A DNA stretch of 64,000 nt, taken from the NCBI GenBank assembly GCA_026745465.1, contig JACYXH010000310.1, positions 4,688,501 through 4,752,500 on the forward strand, written 5' to 3'. The position numbers were made by a program, and so were the translations under genes. This DNA is from Lota lota (lineage: Eukaryota; Chordata; Actinopteri; Gadiformes; Lotidae). The notes under the pieces are model-generated. The model did not search any database. It saw only the letters and a program-made list of their open reading frames with translations, and had not been told where the DNA came from. Within the stretch, counting starts at the first letter, position 1. Each line of letters begins with the position of its first letter. This document shows, in pieces, positions 20,580-34,055 of the stretch.

Positions 20580-21009
20580 ATGTACAAAACTAAACAACAC
20601 TTCACACGGGTCCAATCCGCGTTTAAAAGTCCAACCCAGTACCGGTGACGTTATGGAACCGGACTTTTCGAATGTATATCCTGCAATGGACGTTCGATGT
20701 TAATTATATAAATTACTGTTCTAGAAGCCATTCGCTTGTGTTGTTATTGGCAACACTGCTTTGATTTGTGAGTCTAACAGCCTATGTTTGACTCAACCCA
20801 CGACTAGACAGAACAAAGGGCGGGGAGGGATGGGAACAGTGTCTTCTCGCCAGCTGCATACGTAGGCACTTACTAATTTAATCAAAATAAATCTCCACCT
20901 AAAGCTCAGACAGTAAACGTAAACATAGTTTGTGATAAGCATTTGAATATTTTAAGATTAAATGGTTTAACGGAAACGTGAATGTTTTTTTTTTTATCTC
21001 GTCCTTTAC
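20580..21009. other. Upstream flank of clip2, no gene
   Basis: Unique sequence with scattered CpG, a GGGCGGGGAGGGATGGG purine-rich block near 20819 and no open frame of interest. Probably proximal 5' flank. Confidence 0.5.
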
Positions 21010-21130
21010 GGTGGGCGGAGCCAATCAGGGTTTGGATACCATCGACTTTTCGGCAATAACTCTTGGTATGAACGATGTGATTGGTCATGGCAGCTCATAC
21101 GCAGTATTCCGGGAAGGTGCGATTGGTCGC
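21010..21130 (-). promoter_or_regulatory. Candidate promoter: GC box and three CCAAT boxes
   Basis: Within about 115 bp there is a GGGCGG box (21013-21018) next to CCAAT (21021-21025), plus two ATTGG motifs (CCAAT on the minus strand) at 21080-21084 and 21122-21126. Clustered CCAAT boxes beside a GC box are typical of vertebrate TATA-less promoters (NF-Y and Sp1 sites). The cluster lies about 0.7 kb upstream of the putative exon 1 donor of clip2, so it is the best promoter candidate in the window. It could equally drive a divergent transcript to the right, although no exon is recognised there. Confidence 0.45.
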
Positions 21131-21184
21131 CGTCGATGATTCCATGTTTGACAGCTGAACCGGGAAACTCCAGATACCGCTGAA

Positions 21185-21300
21185 GTATATGTAGGATATG
21201 AATCAGAATCAGAACCAGAGTTGCTTTTATTACATCTTAACGTACAAGTACGCAAGAGTAAAATTCTTAGTCTTGGATCCTCAACAGTCACATAGCAGCA
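21185..21300 (-). mobile_element. LINE 3'-end fragment (minus strand)
   Basis: Contains GAATCAGAATCAGAACCAGA, TTGCTTTTATTACAT, GTACAAGTACGCAAGAGT and AAAATTCTTAGTC, blocks that mark the 3' end of a common fish non-LTR retrotransposon in antisense. A related, longer fragment is at 49985-50710. Truncated to about 110 bp. Confidence 0.5.
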
Positions 21301-24237
21301 TCAATACAAGATCAATAACAAAGTATGTAATGATAAATAAAAGAAACTTTATATATCACCATGTGAGCAATTAAAAAAAGAAAAAAAAAGAAGTTATTTA
21401 ATTGTATGCCTGGTGATATATAAATATATAGATAGTATTACCAGCAAACAAATATTTTGTATAGCCCAACAAATGAACCATAAAAAGCTTTTATTGCTAC
21501 TAAGGGCAGTGTACACGTTCATTTGTAATCTCAGTCGATTTTTATACAGCTGTAAATTAAGCAGTTTTTAATAGAACCCTTTGATTTTTGTATGAAATAA
21601 ATTACTAACCCCGGTGGAATATTTGTATGTCAGTGGGTGGTTTAGGAAGATGGCGACTCAAACGTGTTGTCTAATCATTCATTATAATATCTGAATCACA
21701 GATCACATGTTCCCGGTATAACTCTATCCTTACACATGCCCTTTCCAAGGAAGTAAAGCAGTTTAGCGTCCATGTGTGAGTCACATAATTCTCAGTCAGA
21801 GCCTCTGATCTTGTGTCTGGAAATCCCCAGGAATAATAGCCATGGTTCATAATAATTAGCAGTGTTTTGCTCCTGTCTAAGCGGGGGGAGGGGGGGGGGG
21901 GGGTTGTCTCAACGTGAGGGGTATATCGTAGTCATGCGTCCTAATACAGTGTGTTGCTCTCCTCCCACCCACCAACAGCCCTGATAGCCTATTATTACCA
22001 CCACTGTCTTCTCAGCCAACGCTAAACACGAGGCAGTACATTGTTAGCACATTGATGCTAATTAACTGCTGCTGGCGTTCTAGGAGTAATTCCAGTGTTA
22101 TGAATATCATTTGCATGACTCAAGCATATCTTGAACCCATGGGCATTTCTGTTGTAGGGGGGACGTCCCTTCGACCGTTATTAAAGGAATGACTGAATTG
22201 TCTCAATAGTAAAAAACATTTCTTTAGTGACAGTACAACTGGAGAAACCCTTCCAGACCTATGCAGACCGATACATCCCCTTGCTTGAAGCGCCTATTCA
22301 GTTATATTTTGCTAGAACCAGACATGGAGCACAGAAGGCTACCATTAGTTAGCAAATGCTTGCCTTCCTAAAGAACATTTACTGAAATCATTTTTATTCT
22401 GCTGGGGATTCTCCGACTACTGCCTACACGTTTCACTTAAGCCTACACAATATGGTGTATTTAACATTATACCGGAAAAAAGATGATTGAAGTTTATAAA
22501 TGAGCCTAAAGTACTGTTTTCAAGTCTTCCTGAAAGGACTGCTATCCCCTTTATTATTCAAATTCCATCTCCCCTTATTTTGGCTAAAGTGATTGCAGTT
22601 CATTTAACCACCTTTAGCTCTCTGACCGAGGTACAGAGAACCCTGGAGCTCTTTGCTGTCAAGTGTAGGACTTACATTTAACAGCATTTCATGACCGTGC
22701 ATGCATTTAATTCGACTATTTTATTCATAGTTTTGATTCTCTGGTTGTGCTTATTGTTTTATCAGATTAAGTCTGTGCTCTTTGACTTTTATTAGCTATT
22801 TTTGTTTGGTGATTGTATTTAAATGAACTCCTAAAGTGTTATTTTGTTCTGGAGTTTCTGTTATCATCATATGATCTGTGTTAGTAGTAATTATTTATAA
22901 AATAAAATATTAATTAATTAAGTTATAATCATAGTTGTCAGGTGAGAAGAGGGTCATCAGTAGTTCAGAGAATCACATAACAGCCTCTGTTCACATCTAA
23001 ATGCCAATTAGATTTGCATGCATTGGTTTTAGACTTACATATGGTAAACACAATCAACATCTGGTCATGTAAAAATGTTTTCTGTTGCTATAGATACTCC
23101 TAAATTGGCATATAATCACAACTTTGTGCAAATTGTGCAGTAATATATTATGATGAATTATGACACCAGCATAATCTTTTTTTTGTAAGACTTAAAACTA
23201 TTAAGGATTAGAGGCTATTGTTATAGTCCCAATTTAAACGCTCCCTGCAATTATTTCTTATCGCCACTGCGCTCTGATAATTTACTGCAACTACATCATC
23301 TGCCACCCGATGGCAGCATGTACATACGATTTTAAGTTGCTTCCTTCCGGGTGTAGGCAAGTAAATTGCCCTTTCCCCTTGATGCAGGAAACACGTCTGC
23401 GTTGAGTAATCTGCCATTTACAATGCAAACTCATTATACATGCATGTTATAACTTCATTGGATAACCTTAATCAATTTGCAATCTAAGTTACTTGTCTAT
23501 TTTTTATGAGTGGTGGTGGTGTTCACAGAAATGCATAAGTGTGTGTGTCTATTGTGCATTGTGCAGGCCTACTAGATTCTCATTAAATCCAAATACGTTT
23601 TTAAGTACAGAATAATTCCCTTTGAACATTACTTCCATCAGTGACATTTTTCTGCAATACAAACCCAAACAAATGAACATGAGTAGAAGAGCTTTGCAAA
23701 TTAGCTCTTGGCTCATTACTTATTTCATATGTCTACGCTCCTTACACATTTCTTCAGAAGGATAAAAAGAAACACTATAATCTGTCTCAACAACAAATTA
23801 TTGTACGGAAGGCACTGATTGTCTTCAGTTTACAGATGCTTTTAGAGTCTTATGTAATCTGTGTGCTATTAACAGCATTAATCGTTTGATTACAAATGAC
23901 CATCCCAATGTTGGTCGCTTAAAAAAATCTCAAATTGCCAAAATAATTTTAACAGCATTGTACAGCCAATGCTGCCAAACACCATTCATCATTTGGACAG
24001 TAAAAAGCTAATCCCTCCAACGCCATTCACTGATGCAGTAGAATGGAGAAAGCAACTTTAACTGAATATTGATTTAAGAGCAGCAGTCAGATGGAATTAC
24101 AAATGCATTGGCCAAGAGCAAAGAACAGGAACTCCAATTAACTTCTTCGTTCAGCAGATATGCACATTTGACATTTAGGAGGGCAGTGGGGCAAGAAACC
24201 CCTCGAACACACACCAACATACGTGCACACACAAGCA

Positions 24238-24240
<3 letters not shown>
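21301..24240. other. Intergenic, no gene recognised
   Basis: AT-rich sequence with an interrupted G-run at 21882-21903, a TAATTAATTA-rich patch near 22905-22925, and a CTCTGACCGAGGTACAGAGAA stretch near 22620. Short open frames only; none has recognisable domains. Confidence 0.5.

Positions 24241-24241
<1 letters not shown>

Positions 24242-24303
<62 letters not shown>
24242..24303. repeat. (CA)31 microsatellite
   Basis: Uninterrupted CA tract of 62 bases. Confidence 0.98.
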
Positions 24304-24304
<1 letters not shown>

Positions 24305-24680
24305 TGTCACGTGTGTTCATGACAATGATTTGATTTGAAGACTGTAATTATCAAGTCGCATATGAAGCGAAATATTTACGGATTTGGTTAGATTCAAATC
24401 ACATACTTCATCACTCTTTGATTAAGTGTTGTGAAGTAAAAAGCACTGACACACAGTAATGATTGTCTACTATAGATTTGTATGTGGCAGTCTATCAATG
24501 ATATGTGTTTGAGCTTAAATTGACAATATCCTGAAAATAACTTAAAATAAAAGTTAAAAAGTAGCTGGGGAAGCTGTCCACTGTTTTACAGTGACTTCAA
24601 AGCAACCCAGAAAAAAGTGAAGTCTAACTACATAATAAGTTGGAGGATTGCTATACTTGACTTCACTAAGTTATGGTAAC

Positions 24681-24681
<1 letters not shown>

Positions 24682-24759
<78 letters not shown>

Positions 24760-24761
24760 AC
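24682..24761. repeat. C64 homopolymer followed by (AC)8
   Basis: 64 consecutive C (24682-24745), then ACACACAC to 24761. By far the longest homopolymer in the window. G-runs and C-runs of this length are rare in assemblies and prone to length error. The strand can form G-quadruplex or i-motif structures. Confidence 0.97.
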
Positions 24762-25201
24762 TCTAACCTCTGGCTATATGCACACCGTTTTAACCATTTC
24801 TTTCTCCAGCAGATATGTTTGCAAATGGCCATTTCATGTCTGCATAAATTACCTTTAACCCCAAGGCCAGTTTTCTCAAAGCGCACAAAGAAAGTGGTAG
24901 CATGAATGCAACGCTTGGCACGCTTGTTGTGTTCCTTGGAGACTCTGGAATACCTCAGAAGAGGGTCCTCTGGGGATGGAATGGTTCCTTACCCTTGGAG
25001 CATGTGCACGTGAACAAGGGAAACACAGTTTCGTGGGCTCCAGTTGGCCTGCTGTGGAGGGGCTAAGGTGTGGGTAATGACATCGTCACAAGTGCTCCAG
25101 CCTTCAGCAGTCAGGATCATTAATATGGATGAGATCAGAACGATTGAGAGGGGCTGACCAGAGGAGATGGCTGTTACCCTACAAACAAAATATTGAAGGG
25201 T

Positions 25202-25203
<2 letters not shown>

Positions 25204-25294
<91 letters not shown>
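25204..25294. repeat. (TG)n microsatellite, ~91 bp
   Basis: TG tract with a single TATG interruption near 25246. Confidence 0.97.
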
Positions 25295-25297
<3 letters not shown>

Positions 25298-25337
25298 TGA
25301 GAGATGGACTGCATGCACAATGCAACCCAGAGAGAGA

Positions 25338-25488
25338 GATAGCCTAGTGGTTGGAGTGTTTGACTCCTTGCCGAAAGATTCTCGGTTTGAACCCCAATGT
25401 CTGCATTCTACCTTATAGGCGGCAATTGAGCAGGATGCAGGACCGTACCTGCTAAATAATTGTGATAGCTGAATGTATCCAAAAAAAA
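25338..25488 (+). mobile_element. tRNA-derived SINE with A8 tail
   Basis: A-box-like TAGCCTAGTGG (25340-25350) and B-box GGTTTGAACCCC (25384-25395), body with GGCGGCAATTGAGCAGGATG and ACCTGCTAAATAATTGTGAT, ending GAATGTATCC and AAAAAAAA. Same family as the minus-strand copy at 17655-17770. Confidence 0.75.
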
Positions 25489-28160
25489 GCTCTACATCAC
25501 TTGGATTAAAACTCAAGCGTATATATTTGTAGACATTTTTTGTTGGCGGGATGTGGGGGTGGGGTAGGGCACGCACACACACAAACAAACAATTGAACCA
25601 TAAACAACACAAATAAATAACTATTTTAGTGTTAAACAACATCAACGTTCATAGCAGAACTCTACCTCAAGGAATCTAGCAAAAAAAAAAAATGTTGTTA
25701 GCAAAACCACATGCTTCCGCATGGCTGTGGTCTTGTCTCTTCTTCTTTTTTTAATAATCCAACCTTGTTTTCTTATTATTTGGATTTCACCTTGTGATTT
25801 CTCGCCTGAAGAAAAATAAAAAAAATAAAATCCCCGGTAGCGCCTCAATCATCGAAATGACAGTTTATCAAGTTTAACAACTCTCTTGAACCGCCTCCTG
25901 CGTTCATAGCCAACAGGGAGGAATTACAGGTACTCTGGTCTAATTGGGAGTAATTTGATTCTTATGGGGGGCAAGGAGGGAGAAGCTCTTTAATTTTCAT
26001 TGCAAGACATTTCAAGGAACCCTATTCTTTCAAGTGTTATTAACGGTGACTGGGTTCTGCTCTAAAGTACCACTCCCGTTTGTAGACAGGTCACATCATT
26101 GACATAGGAATCCTTTTAATCAATTACAACAGGAAACGCCATCTTAACTCTGATGTTTCCCCAGAAATTAGTTTAGTGTGGTGGTGCATAAGGTTAAACT
26201 CACTGTAAAACACAAAGATAAGACCAAGGTCTCCAGGATAGAAAAAGACCTACTTTGGTGCTTGGCCAGTGAAAATGAGAACATATGGTAAATATACACA
26301 AGGCATTACCTTGTTTTCCTTTGCTTGGCCCACTTCTTCTGTTACATGCATTAAGCCTACATGCAAGTGTAGCAGATAAATTGGGCTATTTCTCAGAAAT
26401 GGCCAGTAAATGATACTATTGTATAGGCACATTAAGGTGTTTTGTTAATCAGTACGCAGACGCACAGAAAGAGACATAGTTCACATTTTTTTGATAAAAC
26501 AATAGAGAAATGTAGAAAAGTAGAAACAAGTTTTGAGTAACATTTCTGAAAGTTCTTCAATGGAAATTTCATGGCTCGCACTGACACAATTGTTATATGC
26601 AAGTAAAAAAAAATAACGTGTATTGTGCCGAATGACATAAAGGGTATAAAAAAATACTTTTATAAGGCATACTCCTTTTAACTCATACACAACATAGAGA
26701 TATATTTTTTTGTCACCAATCAAAAATATCTAGCCTAAAAAAATAGCAGCCAAGCCAATTAAAATCGGAGCACTCTACTATTGTTACTCAGAGCCACTGT
26801 TCTGCTGCATTGATGCTTCGGGGGCACGGGCTAACGCTCAGCGCTTCTAGCAGCAGGTGTGTGAAACGAGATTGACAAACACAGGTGGAGCTTCTGTAAC
26901 TATGCCTCATTTCCTGAACAGCCCATGAAGAAGCAGACATCCAATTAACATGGAGGCTCTGGCAGCTAGAAGGACACACGCTAGCATGGCCACTGGCTGC
27001 TAAGGCAAGGAAGGACGTGTTTTTTTAAGCGCTAGCAAAGACAAAACTAAAAGAAAAGGCAACTGGGGAATATAAGCCTGGTCAATTTATTAAATGTGCT
27101 TTAGGTAAGATTTTGGAGGTAGCCTATTATTTGAGTGTAATCTGTTACATATGGCAAAGCCATTTGCCAGCTATAAAAGAGTGGAATATGCTGTGAGAAT
27201 ATATGTTTCGAGTGGACTGCTGCTGCCTCTATGAGCCAATTTAGATTTTAGACTGCTCCGGGGTCATTTCTGACCAATCGGGGATTCTCTTCTGGGATTG
27301 GTTTGGGGAATCCATCTGAATTAATGATCGAATCTAACACTCCTCATTGGTGTAGTAGAAACGTAGGGAGCGAGGGGGAGGAGATATAGAATGTTTTGTT
27401 TCAAAATCTTGCTCAACTTGCACTCTTTTCTGCTCTCTCTCTTTACAACTCTCGAATCGTACCTACAGCACCTCTAAGCACATCCGATGCAATGAGCGCA
27501 TACAACATAATGACCTCAACCCAACATCAATTAGAGTTTTTCAGTAAAGGCTCTCAAGTATTTTGTGTGATTACCGTATATTATTGAGGCTACAGATAGC
27601 CCTTCAAACACCATACATTGTTACTAGTATAGTTACAGGAATGCTTACAGTTTCCTCACATGTCACTAAGCCACTAAATAAAATCATACAGCTACCCTTT
27701 CCTAACTGCACTCACATGACATCCACAGTCTAAAATAATCTTGTTGCAGTTTAATGCATTCTGCATTTCTAAAATACAGTAAACAACAACACGATATGCT
27801 CTTAACAAGTAATCTACACACAAATAATTCTACACTACCCCCCCCCCCCATGTTTTACAAGTCTTTCGCTACATTTTTACATATATAAAAAAAAGCATAT
27901 ACATATATACATATATGTGTGTGTCAAACCAGATCCTGGCAAAAGCTTGCCTCTGAAAATGCTAATCCCATGCAAATGCACCCAGCCCAGAAATGGGTTG
28001 GCACTGCAGACTGTTTTGACTGATAAATCGTCCGATTTCTCTGCCTCACATTGACTTCGCCTCCTTGATGGATAATGAGTGCCACTCGAACAGGAACCAC
28101 ATTTTTTAACTTATCACTCCCTTTCCTCTGTTATGCTGTATTTTTGTATTCACCTGTGTT
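25489..28160. other. Intergenic, no gene recognised
   Basis: AT-rich sequence. Contains a CCAAT cluster at 27273-27350 (separate entry) and a more GC-balanced stretch at 26760-27010 that looks non-repetitive. No open frame with a recognisable domain. Confidence 0.5.
27270..27355. promoter_or_regulatory. CCAAT-box cluster of unknown role
   Basis: CCAAT at 27273-27277 and ATTGG at 27297-27301 and 27346-27350, in a 90-bp stretch with GGGGATTC and GGGGAATCC blocks. The arrangement resembles a small promoter, but no exon is recognised on either side. Confidence 0.25.
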
Positions 28161-28164
28161 TATT

Positions 28165-28455
<291 letters not shown>

Positions 28456-31165
28456 GTGTTGCAATCACCTGCTGGAAACATTTTCCAGAGGGGGAAAAAA
28501 ACATTTATTGTTTTGTATTCAAATAATTCAAATCACATTTTGTACACAGGGATGTTTAGTGTGCATACGTTTAACACACCTCATTTAGTGTATCAAATCA
28601 AAGTGTGTGTGCTTCACCTCAGGCAGCCAGGCAAAATAGCATTCCCATTGCCAGATCAAATGTAATTTTTAAGCCTGCAAAAATGTAATTTTATACCTGT
28701 CCGATATACAGTAAATCAAAAAGTGCAATTCCATTAGCACTATACAATGGAAATATGAATTTGAGGCTGTATCTACTGTTTGATTTATGTGTAAATGTCT
28801 GACAAAAATTAGATTTTCCACCATGGAGAATGACATACGTTAGCAGTTGATTACAATGTAGTCTATACACTGCTGCCTCCTCATAAGGGAGACCAACTGA
28901 AGCTTTGATGCTTTAATCCTAGTTCGACCACTAGGAATACAGTGCTGCATTTCTGTTCCTCTGTACTTCCAACGTTGTCAAACTCAATCAAATTTCAGCT
29001 AATGAGCCATGAATGAAAGTTCTAGTCCAAAGCCCAAACTTTGCCTCTGTGGCCCGGGTATTATTTCCAAGTTATGTCTTGCAAGCTGGCTCTGTTTATA
29101 ATGAGACAGGGGAGCGCTTGCAATAAAGCAACCCCATAGATGAATAAACGTGTCCCGCTAAATGCTCTCTGGTGGGGGGTCTGTGGCCAAACAGCAATCA
29201 TTTGCCTCTGCATTAGCGCACGTTAACGTTGGACGGCGGCTTGTGCCTGCACGCGCCACGTGGAGCCAATTTAAGGCGCTCCCGGCATGTCGCCTCGACA
29301 CAAATAGTAATAGCACCGTGGGGTGGTAAGGACCAATTATTATTTTTAATGAATGTTTTAATTTACATTTTTCAAATCAAAACTTTAGCCTACATCTGAT
29401 TCCTAGGGATGTGACTCCAAACATCCGGTTCTGCGCAAATGAAAGGCAAGTTGTAAAAGGTGTCAGATTCATGAGACAACACACACACCGCACTAGTAGT
29501 AGGCTAAGGGCTTTGTTTACGGAATAAATTGATATTTTTAATAGATTTAAAAGACAACGTTGTTATGGGTTCGTCTCAAAAAAATATTAGGCTATTAATC
29601 TACTACGTGCTAGTGACTTGGAGGACATTTGCAATAGCAGCTCTGTATTCTGGGGGTAACCTAGCTAAAGCAATGTTAATGGTGTATACATTGTTGGTTT
29701 CAGTAATATCAGTAACTGTTAACTATGCACGTTTTCTTTAAGAAATATATAATCCCTGTTATCTGATAAAACCTTGGCAAACTTTAAAGCCTTTGAGATT
29801 TAAATGAATTTTGCTCTAAAATGTAACTAATGGATCACCCACAACAGTTTGTTAGTGTTTTTCTTTGGTGTAGGGTGAAAAGTGGAAGCCATAGTTTTTT
29901 GGACTAACAGCAGTGATGAGTCATTGAGTGGGTTTAAAGAGTAAATCCACAATAATTTGCTTTATGATGCGTATCCTGCCCCCAAAAGGTTAAAAACCAT
30001 AAAACGACATTGAAAGCTTTAATGGAAAAAGACAGCTTGGCTCAGACTCAGTCTAGACTGCAAAGAATGTATTGTTTTTTTCAAAACAAGAAGCAAGAAC
30101 ACTTCGGGAAACAGTACAGTACAGTACTTTTAGGCAAACATCTCCCTCTCCTTTTGCAATTTGCATGTACGAAAGAACATCTGAGGAACCAAGTCATGTT
30201 TGTAGCAGTACACACAATTGAAACTATTTTTAATCCAGCCACTAGATAACCAACTGCATCAACAATTATTATTTTACATGTGTCACCATGGTCAAAAGAC
30301 ATTCATTGCCATGCCAAACGTTCAACAGTATAGCTTGTCTTTAGTACCTTAGTTAACAGAGAGAAAACACAGATACAGATCCCTTGAAAACAAAGATACA
30401 GACAGCATGTAGCTTCTAGCTTATTGCGACATCTCCAAGCTCTGTTTGAACCTTTTCTCTCCAATTGGTTCACGAACACTAGATGGCAATCTCACGCTGA
30501 AGTCTTGTAAATTCAACACTGGCCTCAAACTACATGGGTTCCCTTCCCTTGCTCATTAGTGAGGCAAAAGTAATTGGGATTTTTAAGAGGGTGTAATCAT
30601 GATGACAAACGCGCTTTCAGTGTAAACTAATGTAGCAAGAGGGTAACAAGAAAACATCTTTTAAATAACTTTTTAAGAAAATGAAGCCTTCTTGTTTACA
30701 CCACTTTACCCTCTCGGTGCACAAGCCTTTCTACGAGATGTCAGTATATAAAATAAATTAATTAATGAAACACGTGCATGCAATCAAGCACTTTGAAGTA
30801 GTGTGAATATGACTATACAGGAAGGAGCTGGCTTGCTTTCCCAGGAACACATGGGTCTACGTGACCACCATGTTCCATCCCTCCTAGAGCCAATGTCTGC
30901 TCAACTCAGATCATTAATTATTTTACCTCCAAAGCCTCACAATTTAGCATAGAAAAATTTAAAGCAAGAAAACTTAAATGTTTCCCAAATTTTTTGACAA
31001 TTAGAATTTTCCTTTGGTGATCATGGATTCTGGTCCAGGGGCAAAAATCATGTATTCAATAATATTTCTGCCTTTGTCAAGCCTCCTTAGACGAAGACTA
31101 AACAACAGGATGCGTAGTACACACATGTTCGGTCACAGGACTGCAAAGGAAAGAAGAAAAGGATC
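28456..31165. other. Intergenic, no gene recognised
   Basis: Unique AT-rich sequence with a short GC-richer stretch at 29215-29300 (CGCGCCACGTGG contains an E-box CACGTG). A small open frame at 29529-29741 has no recognisable domain. Confidence 0.5.
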
Positions 31166-31169
31166 CAGC

Positions 31170-31430
31170 GGAAGATTACATCATGATTACCGTCATGTGT
31201 GCTTTGTTTTATGCTACCTTCATACGTCTGCCTATTCGGCACCTATTGCACTTCTAACCGTCCCTGGAAGGAGGGTTCTCACCTCTTCTGTGTTCGGAAG
31301 GTTTCTTAGAAAAAAAGAGCATAGGGTTAGCGCATGTGGTATCATGTGTGAAGCCCTTTGAGACTCACTGTGACAAAGGGATATCCAAAAAAACATAAAA
31401 GTAACTTGACTTGAGTTAACCTGTAGCAGG
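31170..31430 (+). mobile_element. Degenerate retroposon 3' tail
   Basis: Contains CACCTATTGCACTTCTAACC, GTCCCTGGAAGGAGGGTTCT, GGTTTCTTAGAAAAAAAGAG, GTGAAGCCCTTTGAGACTCA and CTTGACTTGAGTT in the order typical of a widespread fish repeat that ends with an AAGCCCTTTGAG block and short direct-repeat tail. Degenerate; class not certain. Confidence 0.5.
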
Positions 31431-31916
31431 TGCAGGTTACTTCCCTCAGATAGTATGTTTTAATATGAATGAAAATTGTATGATGAACAAATCCTTTTTG
31501 CTCATTCACTATTAAAATAATAATATCAATAATGATAATGATATCCCCTCAAAGTGTCCTACCCTGTCCCCAGTCAGTCCAATCAGTTGAACAGTCCTGT
31601 CCAGCAACAGGACCCAACATATGCAGAGCTACCAACGCAGATGCTTCTGTGATTCAGTAGGTTCAGTGGTTCAGTGTTACCATTTCAAAAGTGAACATGA
31701 ATAATTTGTGCAGTGCTTTTTTGCTATTTTCCTCATGCACCTATATCTTCTATGATTGTTCTCTAATCGTTTGGACTAGTAAATCGTTCCATTCATCTTC
31801 CATTAACCATGCAGAAACGTCATGGGCCTTGTCATTGTCTATTTATGCACGTAGCATGCATACATAGCTTGCATAAATTCCGACGTGCATGCTTATGCGC
31901 ATACTTATGCAGAGAG

Positions 31917-31965
31917 CGAGAAAGTGAGAGAGCGAGAGAGAGAGAAAGAGAAAGAGAGAGAGAGA
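31917..31965. repeat. Imperfect GA-rich tract
   Basis: GAGAGCGAGAGAGAGAGAAA-type tract of about 50 bp. Confidence 0.9.
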
Positions 31966-32422
31966 CTACGACTATAGCATCTGCCGATCAGAATAGACTC
32001 ATTGTAAAGCACACTATTCATGACTGTTTAAAGAATATTAAGATGCAAACCAACATGTTCATCACACCCCAGCTAAGGGAAGGCTTCCTTTTGCCAGCCT
32101 TCGAGAACCCCCAGCCGGGAACTCCTATCTAAATCATATTAGATCTTGCACACACAACTCCCCACAGATTGTTGCCGACCTCTCTGCCAATCGACTATTA
32201 GTCGTTTCAGTTGTTCAGATGGGTGAGTCCTAATTAAATCAAGGAAACAAGGGACCAGCACAGGCATCAGCTGGAGCCATGAATATCTGTTTGCAGTGCC
32301 AAGACGCTTTACCCGCCGTAGATTCCCCACCCTTCTCTTTAAATGACGAACCGCAGGAATTTAATGGGCAAAGTATCACAAAAATGTGCGCTGAATCTTG
32401 GCATTGGGAATATCCTGCCCCA

Positions 32423-32620
32423 ACACCACCACCACTACCACCACCCATCACTGCCCATCACAACCACAGCCACCACCATCGTCATCACCACCATCATTAT
32501 CATCACCAACACCACCACCACCCCCACCCAGCACTACCACCAACCATCACCAGCCACCATCACCACCACCCTTTCCACCACAATCACCCCCACCCCCATT
32601 CACCACCACCATCACCATCC
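32423..32620. repeat. Imperfect ACC/CAT trinucleotide region
   Basis: CCA, CAC and CAT triplets mixed over about 200 bp, producing histidine- and proline-rich open frames in all plus frames. An ATG-started frame begins upstream at 32279 with a 45-codon non-repetitive lead (MNICLQCQDALPAVDS...), but no splice or homology support is seen. Confidence 0.85.
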
Positions 32621-33482
32621 CCCTACATACCGAACACAAAAGTACAAAAGACACATGAAAGCAATATTCATTAATTAGTGCTATTCATCAAGTTAATTGG
32701 CAGTGTTAAAATAATTGAATGGAAATAAAAGGAGATAAATAATTGGCCTAATTTACCCATCTTCATGGAGCGCGTGAAGACGGGTTATTCAAGTCTCCAT
32801 TAAACGCCATAACCATAACACATAGCCACAGATTGTGATACTGGACACAGAATAAATATATTCAGCAGTCAATCTATCTCGTGCATCAAAATACACGGTA
32901 AGTGCTAGGCTTGAAAAAATATCCCCATTAGTCATTTGACAAAGCGGCTTCAGGACTTGGCTCTTTAGAATAAAATTGCCCTCTCTTTTATTGTTGTTAG
33001 TTGTAATCATGAGCTCTCAGTCCTCTAACAGCATTTTTTTTTATGTTTGTCTCCTATACAGGTCAAAGGTCAATGACAGTTGGCCATTGAATAGTTCTGT
33101 GGTGTGAAGTAAACAAGATATTTATTTCGAGATCACTGTGATCAACATTTCCAAACGTCTCACAAATGTACCATCTATCTTTCCACTGGAACTTACTGGG
33201 ATAATACATGAAACCTGAAATTATACAACAAGTTCATTATAAATATCAGCCACTATATGAGTACCTGGAACTTTCTGGCTATGGGAGTAGTTTAAATATT
33301 CAGAGAAACATGGCTGGACTTTAAAGGAATCAGGGGGAATTACAGTATAGTCTTTTAAGTCCAAATTTAAAACATGCACACATGCCATAAAAAACAACAA
33401 CACATTTAATTAGGCAAACAAATAATTTTGGCCCAAGTGACTGGGATACTGAAATAGCCAATACACAAATGCTCAGACAGGT

Positions 33483-33585
33483 ACACACACACACACACTC
33501 ACACACACAGAGAAACAAAGACACACATCTACAGACACCAACACGCACACGAACACACACATGCGTGCGCACACACACACAACTG
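33483..33585. repeat. Imperfect CA-rich tract
   Basis: Interrupted CA repeats with CACG and CAGA variants. Confidence 0.9.
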
Positions 33586-33700
33586 ATAGAGGTTATACAC
33601 AAATAGTAATTCCCATATCAATCAGTGAGTGATCTCTTCCTCAAGTAGGATTTACTTCATCCTCTTCTTCCCTTCCTTGGACTCTCTCACTCTCTTTTTC

Positions 33701-33703
<3 letters not shown>

Positions 33704-33733
<30 letters not shown>
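33704..33733. repeat. (CT)15 microsatellite
   Basis: Pure CT tract of about 30 bases within a pyrimidine-rich stretch (33655-33735). Confidence 0.95.
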
Positions 33734-34055
33734 CAGTCAGGGGGCTGCAGGCCACCCTCCATCTGTGTCTCTTAAACGGATGTGCCTCTCCGTCGTTCTT
33801 CCTCCACTTCAACCCCCTACCCCTTCCTCACACACTTCTACTCATATTTATCCCCTTCTAAACCCCTCCCCAACTCATCCACCTCCCCCCCACACACACA
33901 CACACAAACACACTGCTCTCATTAGAGGGTCCCCAGACTCTCTGACACATATTGAGTGTGTGTCTCCGTACAGCTCTCTGAGGTATTACATACTCCTAAG
34001 CTACGTATACTACTACTTGTACTATGACTACTACTACTATTGCTGCTGCTGCTAA

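Noticed and set aside
25338-25488. tRNA gene call from A and B boxes (also at 6598 and 17655)
   Set aside because: No complete cloverleaf; a shared SINE body and tail follow the tRNA-like head.
32279-32674. Histidine/proline-rich open frame of 131 codons
   Set aside because: Most of it is an imperfect CCA/CAT repeat and all three frames are open; no splice or family evidence.
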